Assembly (NCBI RefSeq): GCF_003025035.1
Contig: NZ_PYJN01000019.1
Coordinates: forward strand, 558,001 to 622,000
Direction of reading: 5' to 3'
Length of the DNA: 64,000 nt
Origin: Rhizobium sp. SEMIA4064
GTDB lineage: Bacteria; Pseudomonadota; Alphaproteobacteria; Rhizobiales; Rhizobiaceae
Under the pieces are notes generated by a model, which saw only the letters and a list, made by a program, of their open reading frames with translations, did no database searches and had not been told where the DNA came from. The stretch's first letter is position 1, and every line of letters begins with the position of its first letter. The translations under genes and the position numbers were made by a program. Of the stretch, positions 56,337 to 64,000 are shown piece after piece.

Positions 56337-57602
56337 ATGAAGCATATCACCCAGATTCTCGCCGCCGCGGCCATTTCGATGGTCGTGACGGTCCCGGCCT
56401 ACGCCGAAACGACCCTGACTGTTCACTATCCCATGCCCGGCTTCTTCAAGAACGTGATGGACACGATCTCGAAGAAGTTCATGGAAGAAAACCCCGACAT
56501 CAAGATCCAGTTCGCCGCTCCTTCGGCCACCTATGAGGAAGGCATCCAGACCATCCTGCGCCAGGCCGGCACGAGCGAAATGCCCGATGTCACCTTCATC
56601 GGCCTCAACCGCCTGCGCATGATGGACGAGCGCAATGTCGCCGTCGATCTCGGCCCCCTCGTCAAAAAAGAGGGCAACATGGCCGACCAGGGCTTCTCGG
56701 ACACGATCCTGAAGCTCGCCCAGGTCAAGGGCAAGCAGGTCGGCCTCGCCTTCGCGACGTCGAACCCGATCATGTATTACAATGCCGACCTGGTGAAGGC
56801 TGCCGGTGGCAATCCGGACAACCCGCCGAAGACCTGGGATGAAGTCATCGCGCTCGCCGGCAAAATCAAGGCGCTCGGCAACGGCGTCGACGGCATGGAC
56901 TTCCGCTGGCAGGGCGACGACTGGATGTTCTCCGCTCTCCTCTTCGGCGCCGGCGGCAAGATGCTGAGCGACGACGAGACGAAAGTTGCCTTCAACGGTC
57001 CTGAGGGACAGAAGGCCGTCGATCTGATCGAGCGCTTCGTCAAGGAAGGCGGCATGCCGGTCTTCACCAAGCCTGCCGGCGAGCAAGCCTTCGCTGCCGG
57101 CAAGGTCGGCTTCGAATTCCAGACCACCGGTGCACTCGTCAACACCATCAAGAATGTCGGCGCCAAGTTCGACCTGCGCACCGCCAAGATCCCGCTGATC
57201 GACCCGGTCAACGGCCGCCTGCCGACCGGCGGCAACGCCGTCGTCATCCTGACCCATGACCCGGTCAAGGAAGAAGCTGCCTGGAAGTTCGCCAAGTTCG
57301 CCGCCGGCCCCTATGGCGCCTCGGTCGTCGTTCCCGGCACCGGCTATGTTCCGAACAACGAACTCGCCGCCAAATCTCCTGAATATCTCGGCGACTTCTA
57401 CAAGAAGAACCCACTGTTCCAGGCAGGCCTCAGCCAGATGTCGGTCATGATCCCCTGGTACGCCTTCCCGGGCGCCAACGGAGTCAAGGTCACGCAGACC
57501 ATCGTCGACAACCTATCGCGCATCGTCGACGGCTCGGCCAAGCCGAAGGAAGCACTTGATGACGCTGCTTCCGATGTCGAAGGCATGTTGCCGCGTAGCT
57601 GA
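56337..57602 (+). CDS. ABC transporter substrate-binding protein, UgpB-like
   Basis: A 421-residue family 1 binding protein with signal peptide MKHITQILAAAAISMVVTVP cut after AYA. Blocks NPDNPPKTWDEVIAL, GDFYKKNPLF and the VTQTIVDNLSRIVDG end resemble UgpB-type proteins for glycerol-3-phosphate and its diesters. GGAG lies eight bases before the ATG at 56337; an earlier ATG inside the repeat is unlikely. It is unusual in being the last gene, behind a palindromic repeat that may give it separate mRNA stability. Confidence 0.9.
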   Translation: MKHITQILAAAAISMVVTVPAYAETTLTVHYPMPGFFKNVMDTISKKFMEENPDIKIQFAAPSATYEEGIQTILRQAGTSEMPDVTFIGLNRLRMMDERNVAVDLGPLVKKEGNMADQGFSDTILKLAQVKGKQVGLAFATSNPIMYYNADLVKAAGGNPDNPPKTWDEVIALAGKIKALGNGVDGMDFRWQGDDWMFSALLFGAGGKMLSDDETKVAFNGPEGQKAVDLIERFVKEGGMPVFTKPAGEQAFAAGKVGFEFQTTGALVNTIKNVGAKFDLRTAKIPLIDPVNGRLPTGGNAVVILTHDPVKEEAAWKFAKFAAGPYGASVVVPGTGYVPNNELAAKSPEYLGDFYKKNPLFQAGLSQMSVMIPWYAFPGANGVKVTQTIVDNLSRIVDGSAKPKEALDDAASDVEGMLPRS

Positions 57603-57622
57603 TATCTGATCGCAAAATCCGC

Positions 57623-57652
57623 GCCGCTTCTCCTCGGAGAGGCGGCGTTTTC
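57623..57652 (+). terminator. Intrinsic terminator after the Ugp-like operon
   Basis: CGCCGC-T-TCTCC, loop TC, GGAGA-G-GCGGCG forms a stem of about 12 pairs with one T-G pair, followed by TTTT. It lies between two convergent genes, 20 bases after the binding-protein stop, and may work in both directions. Confidence 0.8.
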
Positions 57653-57667
57653 AATTGCGGCGATGCA

Positions 57668-58651
57668 TCAACACGGAATGGTGAGATTGCGTACTGTTCC
57701 ACCCGAGCGCAGCCGATAGGGCACGGTCAGATGACGCGGCGGGGCGGCATTTTCCGCCATGTCGAGCAGCAGCGAGGCAGCCGCGGCCCCGATAGTCCCG
57801 TCCGGTATTTCCACCGTCGTCAACGAAACTTCCGCCAACAGGCCGAGGGAAAGCCCGTCGAAGCCCGCGACGGAAATATCGCGCGGGATCGATAGCCCCT
57901 GGCGCCGAAGCGCACCCATGACACCGAGCGCGAGAAGATCGTTGGAAGCAATGATCGCCGTCGGGCTTAGCCTCGAAACCGCATCCGAAAGATCGAGCTG
58001 TTCCAGGCTGCTCACGAAGGAAATCTCAAGGGCATCGAGAGGCTGCTGTCCCGCCGCTTCCATCGCTTTGACATAGCCGAGATAGCGCAGTTTCGCCCGA
58101 TCCGATGCCGCAAAATGGCCGGAGATGAACAGGATGCGGCGATGCCCCTTGTGCAGGAGATGACCCGTCAAATCCCGGCCCGCACCGAAATTGTCGGTCG
58201 CGACGGCTGCGGTGAAGCGAGCGGTCGGCAGATTGCCGAGCAATACGGTCGGCGGCAGGGCAGACGGCAAAACCAGGCTGCGTTCGGGATCGCAGAGCGT
58301 GAGGATCAGTCCGGTCGGCTGCTGCTGGAGAAGCGAGGCGACGGCATCGGCCTCTTGGGCCGGATCATAATTCGATTGTGCGATCAGTACGCTATGCCCG
58401 GCATGCAACGCCCTGTTCTGGATGCTCGAAAGCGATGCCGCAAAAACAGGATTGGTGATGCTGGGAATGAGCACGCCAATGGCCGGCCGGCCGTTACCGC
58501 TGCGGCTGCCCGCCCGATAGCCGATCTCGGCTGCGGCGCGACGCACGCGGCGCACCATTTCGTCGCTGACCGGGCCGTTGCGATTCAGCACCCGGCTGGC
58601 CGTCGCAACCGAGCAGCCGGCACGAAAGGCGACCTGCTGGAGCGTCGACAT
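57668..58651 (-). CDS. LacI family regulator next to the Ugp-like operon
   Basis: A 327-residue regulator with helix-turn-helix LQQVAFRAGCSVATASRVLN at residues 4-23 and a sugar-binding-type effector domain. The start MSTLQQVAFRAG has GGAGGT ten bases upstream; a TTG 12 codons earlier is less likely. It converges with the transporter operon, which it plausibly controls, but no shared operator was recognised. A LacI regulator suggests a carbohydrate rather than phosphate signal. Confidence 0.9.
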   Translation of the reverse strand: MSTLQQVAFRAGCSVATASRVLNRNGPVSDEMVRRVRRAAAEIGYRAGSRSGNGRPAIGVLIPSITNPVFAASLSSIQNRALHAGHSVLIAQSNYDPAQEADAVASLLQQQPTGLILTLCDPERSLVLPSALPPTVLLGNLPTARFTAAVATDNFGAGRDLTGHLLHKGHRRILFISGHFAASDRAKLRYLGYVKAMEAAGQQPLDALEISFVSSLEQLDLSDAVSRLSPTAIIASNDLLALGVMGALRRQGLSIPRDISVAGFDGLSLGLLAEVSLTTVEIPDGTIGAAAASLLLDMAENAAPPRHLTVPYRLRSGGTVRNLTIPC

Positions 58652-58766
58652 GATCTCATGCACCTCCGGCTTCAGGTCCGGCAGCAACGAGATAATATCG
58701 AGCTACTGGAGTGGCCGGCTATTTATCCGAGGTCCGTGACAGTTATTTGAAGGATTTTTGTCCCTC

Positions 58767-59669
58767 TCAGCTCATCCATTTCCGATGTTCCGCAAAACGC
58801 TCCGCGACGAGATCGATGAAGATCCGGGTTTTCGTCGGCAGATAGGTGCGGTTGGGATAGATGGCGTTGATCGAGAATTCCGCCGGCTTGTAGTCCGGCA
58901 GCATCCGCACCAACGCGCCGGAGGCCAGATCGTCCATGATGAGAAAGCTGGGCGCCAGGAAGACACCCTGCCCGTTCTGCGCCATATAGCGCAAGGTCTC
59001 GGCACTCGTCGTGACGATATTGCCGCCGACCTTCACATCAATCTGTTTCTCGGTCTCGGTGAAAAAACGCCAGTCGTCGCCATAGGGGTAATAGGAGTAA
59101 CGCAGGCAATTGTGGCTCGCGAGATCGGCAGGCTCCGTCACGGCGGGATGCGTCCGGAGATAGTCCGGCGAGCAGACGAGTACATGCCGCCAGGGCGTCA
59201 ATCGCCGTGCTACCAAGCTGGAATCGGGCGGCATCGTCGTGCGGATGGCGAGATCATAGCCTTCTTCGATCAGGTCGATCATCCGTTCGCCGATGCTCAA
59301 ATCGACCGTCACGGAAGGATAGAGGCTCAGATACTCGCTGATGACGGGCGACAGGAAGCGGGTGATATGCGTGCTGGTGTAGAATTTCAGTGTGCCGCGC
59401 GGCGTCGAGGTCGCAGCGCCCGCGGCGCTGTCGGCTTCCTCCAGATCGGCGAGAATCTGGCTGGAACGCTCGTAATAGAGCTTGCCGGTTTCGGTGAGGC
59501 TGACCTTGCGCGTGGTGCGGTTCAGCAGTCGCACGCCGAGGCGATCCTCCAATGATTGTATATGGTTGCCGACCATGGTGACCGACATGTTGAGACGCCG
59601 GGCCGCTGCCGAAAACCCGCCGCATTCCACCACGCGCCCAAACACCTGGAGGCTCGTCAGCCTGTCCAT
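58767..59669 (-). CDS. LysR family transcriptional regulator
   Basis: A 300-residue LysR protein with N-terminal winged helix (MDRLTSLQVFGRVVECGGFS, HTH around residues 17-40) and a periplasmic-binding-protein-like effector domain. It is divergent from emrAB, the usual position for a regulator of such an efflux operon. Its start lies 10 bases from the first copy of a duplicated motif (59680-59710) that also precedes emrB. Confidence 0.92.
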   Translation of the reverse strand: MDRLTSLQVFGRVVECGGFSAAARRLNMSVTMVGNHIQSLEDRLGVRLLNRTTRKVSLTETGKLYYERSSQILADLEEADSAAGAATSTPRGTLKFYTSTHITRFLSPVISEYLSLYPSVTVDLSIGERMIDLIEEGYDLAIRTTMPPDSSLVARRLTPWRHVLVCSPDYLRTHPAVTEPADLASHNCLRYSYYPYGDDWRFFTETEKQIDVKVGGNIVTTSAETLRYMAQNGQGVFLAPSFLIMDDLASGALVRMLPDYKPAEFSINAIYPNRTYLPTKTRIFIDLVAERFAEHRKWMS

Positions 59670-59679
59670 ATTGACCCTC

Positions 59680-59710
59680 GATTATCCGCTCTGAGTTGAT
59701 GATCCTTCCC
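59680..59710. promoter_or_regulatory. Duplicated motif, copy 1: GATTATCC-N10-GATGATCCTTCCC
   Basis: Two GATKATCC half-sites 18 bases apart in the lysR-emrA promoter region. An identical arrangement with a different 10-base spacer lies between emrA and emrB. A regulator binding site is the simplest reading. Confidence 0.5.
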
Positions 59711-59805
59711 GATTTAAGCACATTATCACGCGACGCGTCAGGGAGCATTCTCCAGGCAACGAAACACCGGCCTCCGCCCAGAGGTCGAGACCATGGAGAG
59801 AGACA

Positions 59806-60972
59806 ATGGTTGAGTTGCCGCGCAAGGAACAGTTCGTTCTGGAAGCAGATGTCAAAACCCCCGCCGTCGCCGAGGCTCCGGTTACTGGAACCCCCGCCGC
59901 CGAAACCCCGAAGAACAAGTCGGGCAGCAAAATCGTCAAGCGCTCCATCATTGCCGTCGCATTGCTGGCCGGCGCCGCCTTCGCCGGCAACTATGGCTAT
60001 CATTACTGGACGACCGGCCGCTTCATCGAATCGACCGACGATGCCTATGTGAAGGCTGACTACACCACCATTGCTCCGAAGATTTCCGGCTACATCGCCG
60101 AGGTGCTGGTCAACGACAACGATCACGTCAAGGCCGGCCAGGTGCTCGCCCATGTCGACGACCGCGACTATCGCTCAGCGCTGACCCAGGCCCAGGCCGA
60201 CGTCAAGGCAGCCGGGGCGGCCGTTACCAATCTCGATGCGCAGATCGCCCTGCAGCAATCCGTCATCGACCAGGCCAAGGCCACCATCGTCGCCTCGCAG
60301 GCGTCATTGACCTTCGCCGAGGCCGATGCCCAACGCTCGCAGAACCTTATCCGCAACGGCGCGGGCACAACGCAGCGCGCCGAGCAGAGCCAGTCTGCCC
60401 GTGATCAAGCCGCAGCCAATCTCCAGCGCGATCAAGCCGCTCTCGTTGCCGAACAGAAGAAGATCGCGGTCCTTCAAACCCAGCATGACCAGGCCGTTGC
60501 CCAGCGCGACCGCAGCGCCGCCGCCGCCCATCAGGCCGAGCTCAATCTTTCCTATACCGAAATCGTCGCCCCCGTAGGCGGCACAGTCGGCGCCCGCACG
60601 CTGCGGATCGGCCAGTTCGTCACGGCAGGTACGCAGTTGATGGCCGTCGTTCCGCTCAACGCGGTCTATGTCGTCGCCAACTTCAAGGAAACGCAGTTGA
60701 CCTATGTCCGCCCCGGCCAGCCGGTCGAAATCAAGGTCGACAGCTTCCCTGATGCCGCCATCAAAGGCCGTGTGGACAGTGTATCGCCGGCAAGCGGCCT
60801 GGAATTCTCTCTGCTGCCTCCGGACAACGCCACCGGCAACTTCACCAAGATCGTCCAGCGCATCCCGGTGAAGATCACGCTCGACGATGCAAGCCTTGCC
60901 GGCCTGCTCCGCTCCGGCATGTCGGTCGAACCCGAGATCGACACCAAGGCCGCAGTTCAAGGCGGACACTGA
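59806..60972 (+). CDS. emrA: HlyD/EmrA family efflux adaptor
   Basis: A 388-residue membrane fusion protein with one membrane helix at about residues 45-62 (IIAVALLAGAAFAGNYGYHY), lipoyl halves (KISGYIAEVLVNDNDHVKAG and EIVAPVGGTVGARTLRIGQF) and a long alpha-hairpin between about 110 and 230. It links the MFS exporter EmrB across the periplasm to an outer-membrane channel not encoded here. Overlapping none of its neighbours, it is 108 bases ahead of emrB. Confidence 0.93.
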   Translation: MVELPRKEQFVLEADVKTPAVAEAPVTGTPAAETPKNKSGSKIVKRSIIAVALLAGAAFAGNYGYHYWTTGRFIESTDDAYVKADYTTIAPKISGYIAEVLVNDNDHVKAGQVLAHVDDRDYRSALTQAQADVKAAGAAVTNLDAQIALQQSVIDQAKATIVASQASLTFAEADAQRSQNLIRNGAGTTQRAEQSQSARDQAAANLQRDQAALVAEQKKIAVLQTQHDQAVAQRDRSAAAAHQAELNLSYTEIVAPVGGTVGARTLRIGQFVTAGTQLMAVVPLNAVYVVANFKETQLTYVRPGQPVEIKVDSFPDAAIKGRVDSVSPASGLEFSLLPPDNATGNFTKIVQRIPVKITLDDASLAGLLRSGMSVEPEIDTKAAVQGGH

Positions 60973-60979
60973 GACGAGG

Positions 60980-61010
60980 GATTATCCAGCCAGACTGGAT
61001 GATCCTTCCC
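60980..61010. promoter_or_regulatory. Duplicated motif, copy 2: GATTATCC-N10-GATGATCCTTCCC
   Basis: All 21 defined bases match copy 1 while the 10-base spacer differs. It lies just after emrA and 71 bases before the emrB start, and a further GATTATCA follows at 61021. It may be a second regulated promoter or a post-transcriptional site. Confidence 0.5.
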
Positions 61011-61080
61011 TTCCTTCCTCGATTATCACTTGGACCTCCCCGTGAGACTGTCTCTCCCAGAGAGCCAGAGGAGAAACGTC

Positions 61081-62697
61081 ATGGCTACGCTTCAGATCGC
61101 CACAAATAGCAATTCCTCCGCAAAACCCGTGCCCTTCGCCGGTGGCGCGGCAACCATGAGCCCATTGAAGATGTGGACCGCCGTCATCGGCTCCACCCTC
61201 GGCGCCTTCATGGCGGTCCTGAATATCCAGATCGTCAACGCCTCGCTCGCCGACATACAGGGCGCGATCGGCGCCGGCACGGATGACGGCGGCTGGATTT
61301 CGACCTCCTACCTGATCGCCGAGATCGTCGTCATTCCTCTGACCGGCTGGCTCGTCCGCGTGTTCTCGGTGCGCACCTATCTCCTGGTCAACGCCATCCT
61401 CTTCCTCATCTTCTCGGTCGCCTGCGCCTTCGCCGCCAACCTCCAGCAGATGATCATCCTGCGCGCCATTCAGGGCTTTTCCGGCGGCGTGCTGATCCCG
61501 ATGGCCTTTACCATCATCATCACGCTGCTGCCCAAGGCCAAGCAGCCCATCGGCCTTGCCCTCTTTGCGCTGTCGGCCACCTTCGCGCCGGCCATCGGCC
61601 CGACGATCGGTGGCTATCTCACCGAGAACTGGGGTTGGGAATATATCTTCTACGTCAACCTGGTTCCCGGCGCGATCATGGTCGGCATGCTCTGGGCTTC
61701 GCTCGACCGCGCGCCGATGAACCTTGGCCTACTCGCCAAGGGCGACTGGCCCGGCATCGTCACCATGGCGATCGGCCTCGCCGCGCTGCAGACCGTCTTG
61801 GAAGAAGGCAACAAGGACGATTGGTTCGGCTCGCCCTTCATCGTCCGCCTGTCGGTCATCGCCGCCGTCTCGCTGACCCTCTTCCTGATCATCGAGCTGC
61901 GCGCCTCCCATCCGCTCTTGAACCTGCGCCTGCTGTTGCGCCGCAACTTCGGCTTCGGCATCGTCGCCAACTTCCTGCTCGGCATCGCGCTCTATGGCTC
62001 AGTCTTCATCCTGCCGATCTACCTGACCCGCATTCAGGGCTATAATTCCGAGCAGATCGGCATGGTGCTCGCCTGGACCGGCATCCCGCAGCTCCTGTTG
62101 ATCCCGCTGGTTCCGCGCCTCATGAAGCGTATCGACCTGCGCATCATGATCGTCGTCGGCTTCGCCCTCTTCGCTACCTCGAACTTCATGAACATCTACA
62201 TGACCGCCGACTATGCCAGTGACCAACTGTTCTGGCCGAACATCGTCCGCGCCATCGGCCAAGCTCTCGTCTTTACCCCGCTGTCGGCCATCGCTACTTC
62301 GGGCATTGAAAAAGAAAATGCCGGTTCCGCCTCGTCGCTCTTCAACATGATGCGCAATCTCGGCGGCGCGGTCGGCATCGCCATGCTGCAGACCTTCGCC
62401 CAGAAGCGTGAACAGTTCCATTCGAACATTCTGACGGACTCGGTCACGGTCTTCGACGAAGCCACCCGCGCCCGCATCGCACGACTGACTGCCTATTTCA
62501 TGAACCAGGGCGTCTCGGACGTTGCGACCGCCCAGCACAAGGCCATCGTCGCCGTCGCGCTGCGCCTGCGGGAACAGGCCAATATCATGGCCTACAGCGA
62601 CACCTTCTACTTACTCGGCATCGCGCTGGTCGCCGCGCTTATCGCCAGCCTGTTACTCAAGAAACCCGGCCATATCGAAGGCGGCGGCGCTCACTAA
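61081..62697 (+). CDS. emrB: MFS multidrug exporter, DHA2/EmrB type
   Basis: A 538-residue transporter with 14 likely membrane helices. It has the EmrB-like first helix FMAVLNIQIVNASLADIQGA, motif RAIQGFSGGVLIPMAF and motif C-like LFALSATFAPAIGPTIGGYL of drug/proton antiporters. The start MATLQIATNSN has AGAGGAG upstream. It forms a tripartite pump with EmrA. The MFS fragment at the start of the window belongs to the same family but is a separate gene. Confidence 0.94.
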   Translation: MATLQIATNSNSSAKPVPFAGGAATMSPLKMWTAVIGSTLGAFMAVLNIQIVNASLADIQGAIGAGTDDGGWISTSYLIAEIVVIPLTGWLVRVFSVRTYLLVNAILFLIFSVACAFAANLQQMIILRAIQGFSGGVLIPMAFTIIITLLPKAKQPIGLALFALSATFAPAIGPTIGGYLTENWGWEYIFYVNLVPGAIMVGMLWASLDRAPMNLGLLAKGDWPGIVTMAIGLAALQTVLEEGNKDDWFGSPFIVRLSVIAAVSLTLFLIIELRASHPLLNLRLLLRRNFGFGIVANFLLGIALYGSVFILPIYLTRIQGYNSEQIGMVLAWTGIPQLLLIPLVPRLMKRIDLRIMIVVGFALFATSNFMNIYMTADYASDQLFWPNIVRAIGQALVFTPLSAIATSGIEKENAGSASSLFNMMRNLGGAVGIAMLQTFAQKREQFHSNILTDSVTVFDEATRARIARLTAYFMNQGVSDVATAQHKAIVAVALRLREQANIMAYSDTFYLLGIALVAALIASLLLKKPGHIEGGGAH

Positions 62698-62730
62698 GCG
62701 CCGCGCCCCCGCCCCCAAGGAGATACGATC

Positions 62731-63960
62731 ATGACCACCGTCAAAACCCGCCAGGCAGCAGCTTCATTGTCTGATCTTCTCGATATCGAAAATCCTGTCT
62801 CCGAGCGGGGCGCCATCAGCCCGGCCGCCATCCTCGCCCTCATCGAATGGCTCTCGGGCGACGAGGCCCACGCGCTGGATGAGGCCGGCCTGACCTTCGG
62901 CCTCGGTCGTCGCCTAAGGAGCCTCGGCCTTCCCCTCGACCGGCTGAGCTTGCATCTCATGACCCTACATCCGGAAATCCTCGGCCGCTCCATCGCCTGG
63001 TCACCGAACGAGCCTGTACAGATCCGCGACCGCGAGCATGGGGCCATTACCGAGACGTTCCTGCACAGCGCATTATGGAAGGCCATGAACACCCGCGACA
63101 TCGTCATTGCTGGCCGGGGCGACGATGGCGACCGGTGGGAACAGCTCGACACATTTGCCGGCCGTGGTCTGGTGGAACTGATGATCGTGCCGCTCTGCAA
63201 TGCCGACGGTCCCGTCAGTGCTGCCTCTTTCGCCACCAAACGTCCCGGCGGCTTCACGGCATCGGAACGGCAACTGATCGAGCGCATCATGCCGTCGCTG
63301 CGCAATGCCTGCGAACTGCGGACGCTGCGCCAGGTCGAGCTCAGCCTGCTCGATATCTACATCGGTCCGATGACGGCGCAGCGCATCCTCGCCGGCCATA
63401 TCCGCAAGGGCGAGATCGAGACCATGGAGGCCGCGCTCATGCTCTGCGACCTCCGCGGCTTTACCGAACTTTCCAACCGCCTGCCCGGCGAGCGGGTGCT
63501 GGAGCTGCTGAACGTCTATTTCGACGCTGTCGTGCCGGCAATCGCCCGCGAAGGCGGCGAAGTCCTGAAATTCATGGGCGATGCCGTTCTCGCGGTTTTC
63601 CCCGGCTACGATGCAACCCGCTCCAGCGATGCCGCGCTCGCCGCCGCCAATACCATCCTCGCCCGCCTCGAAACGCTGCATTTCCCCGATGCCCGCCTGC
63701 AGGCCGGCATCGCCCTGCACTATGGCGAAGTCAGCTACGGCAATATCGGCTCAGGCCGCCGCCTGGATTTCACCGTCATCGGCCCCGACGTCAATCTCGT
63801 CAGCCGGATACAGGGCGTGTGCAGCGATAGCGGCGAGCCGCTGCTGATGTCAGAGGATTTTGCCAAGAAGCTCGGCTATCAACCGAGCATCTCGATCGGC
63901 AGCCGACCGCTCAAGGGATTTGACGAAGAAATCGAGCTGTTTGTGCCACCCATCCGATGA
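62731..63960 (+). CDS. Class III adenylate cyclase domain protein
   Basis: A 409-residue protein. Residues 1-200 form a GAF-like sensory region seen in rhizobial cyclases (RSLGLPLDRLSLHLMTLHPE). Residues about 230-400 are a class III cyclase: metal Asp residues in MLCDLRGFTEL and KFMGDAVLAVFPG, the adenine-selecting Lys and Asp in LKFMGD and LDFTVIG, and transition-state Asn/Arg in NLVSRI. All are present, so active cAMP synthesis is expected. It starts 33 bases after emrB with AAGGAGAT upstream, probably on the same mRNA. Confidence 0.9.
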   Translation: MTTVKTRQAAASLSDLLDIENPVSERGAISPAAILALIEWLSGDEAHALDEAGLTFGLGRRLRSLGLPLDRLSLHLMTLHPEILGRSIAWSPNEPVQIRDREHGAITETFLHSALWKAMNTRDIVIAGRGDDGDRWEQLDTFAGRGLVELMIVPLCNADGPVSAASFATKRPGGFTASERQLIERIMPSLRNACELRTLRQVELSLLDIYIGPMTAQRILAGHIRKGEIETMEAALMLCDLRGFTELSNRLPGERVLELLNVYFDAVVPAIAREGGEVLKFMGDAVLAVFPGYDATRSSDAALAAANTILARLETLHFPDARLQAGIALHYGEVSYGNIGSGRRLDFTVIGPDVNLVSRIQGVCSDSGEPLLMSEDFAKKLGYQPSISIGSRPLKGFDEEIELFVPPIR

Positions 63961-64000
63961 CGTCTATCCTGCCTCAGAGCGAGGATATCCCCATCGATTG

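Overview
The window is high-GC alphaproteobacterial chromosome, most probably Rhizobium or a close Rhizobiaceae relative. The assignment rests on the minus-strand block murA, DUF2948, hisD, UPF0262, low-molecular-weight phosphatase, infA, maf, yacG. It is supported by many sugar ABC transporters with LacI/GntR regulators and by palindromic intergenic repeats of rhizobial type. No phage, IS element or CRISPR array was seen. All product names come from reading motifs and recalling families; no database search was run.

Layout. 1-841: 3' end of a DHA2-type MFS exporter. 854-5637: stress module prkA, yeaH-like (DUF444), spoVR. 6101-6176: tRNA-Phe(GAA). 6361-11791: the housekeeping block. 12357-14579: tRNA-Thr(GGT) followed by an AT-richer stretch with a stand-alone OLD-type ATPase/TOPRIM protein. 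15426-17641: DUF1537 kinase and PdxA2 for four-carbon acid-sugar catabolism. 18003-23891: PPP-type phosphatase, then a TetR-controlled RND efflux operon. 24022-25115: a small membrane protein and OsmC. 25337-31080: araFGH-type sugar importer divergent from a GntR regulator and D-galactonate dehydratase.

31383-41086: a tightly coupled operon of an ABC sugar importer plus GMC, SDR and GMC oxidoreductases, facing a divergent LacI gene with two matching operator-like sites. 41148-47094: a second LacI-headed operon joining a Gfo/Idh/MocA dehydrogenase to a CoA-transferase, an enoyl-CoA hydratase and an aldehyde dehydrogenase. 47500-49533: ECF sigma factor, membrane anti-sigma and a Bax-inhibitor-1 protein. 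49595-52217: bestrophin (with a frameshift at its 5' end), NUDIX, MsrA, SlyX. 52454-58651: a phosphodiesterase with a Ugp-like ABC transporter and a LacI regulator. 58767-63960: LysR, EmrA, EmrB and a class III adenylate cyclase.

Taken together, this is mostly nutrient uptake, oxidation and stress or efflux functions. The least explained parts are the OLD protein beside tRNA-Thr, the sugar-dehydrogenase/CoA-transferase operon, the two-GMC operon, the repeated motif in front of both emrA and emrB, and the bestrophin frameshift.
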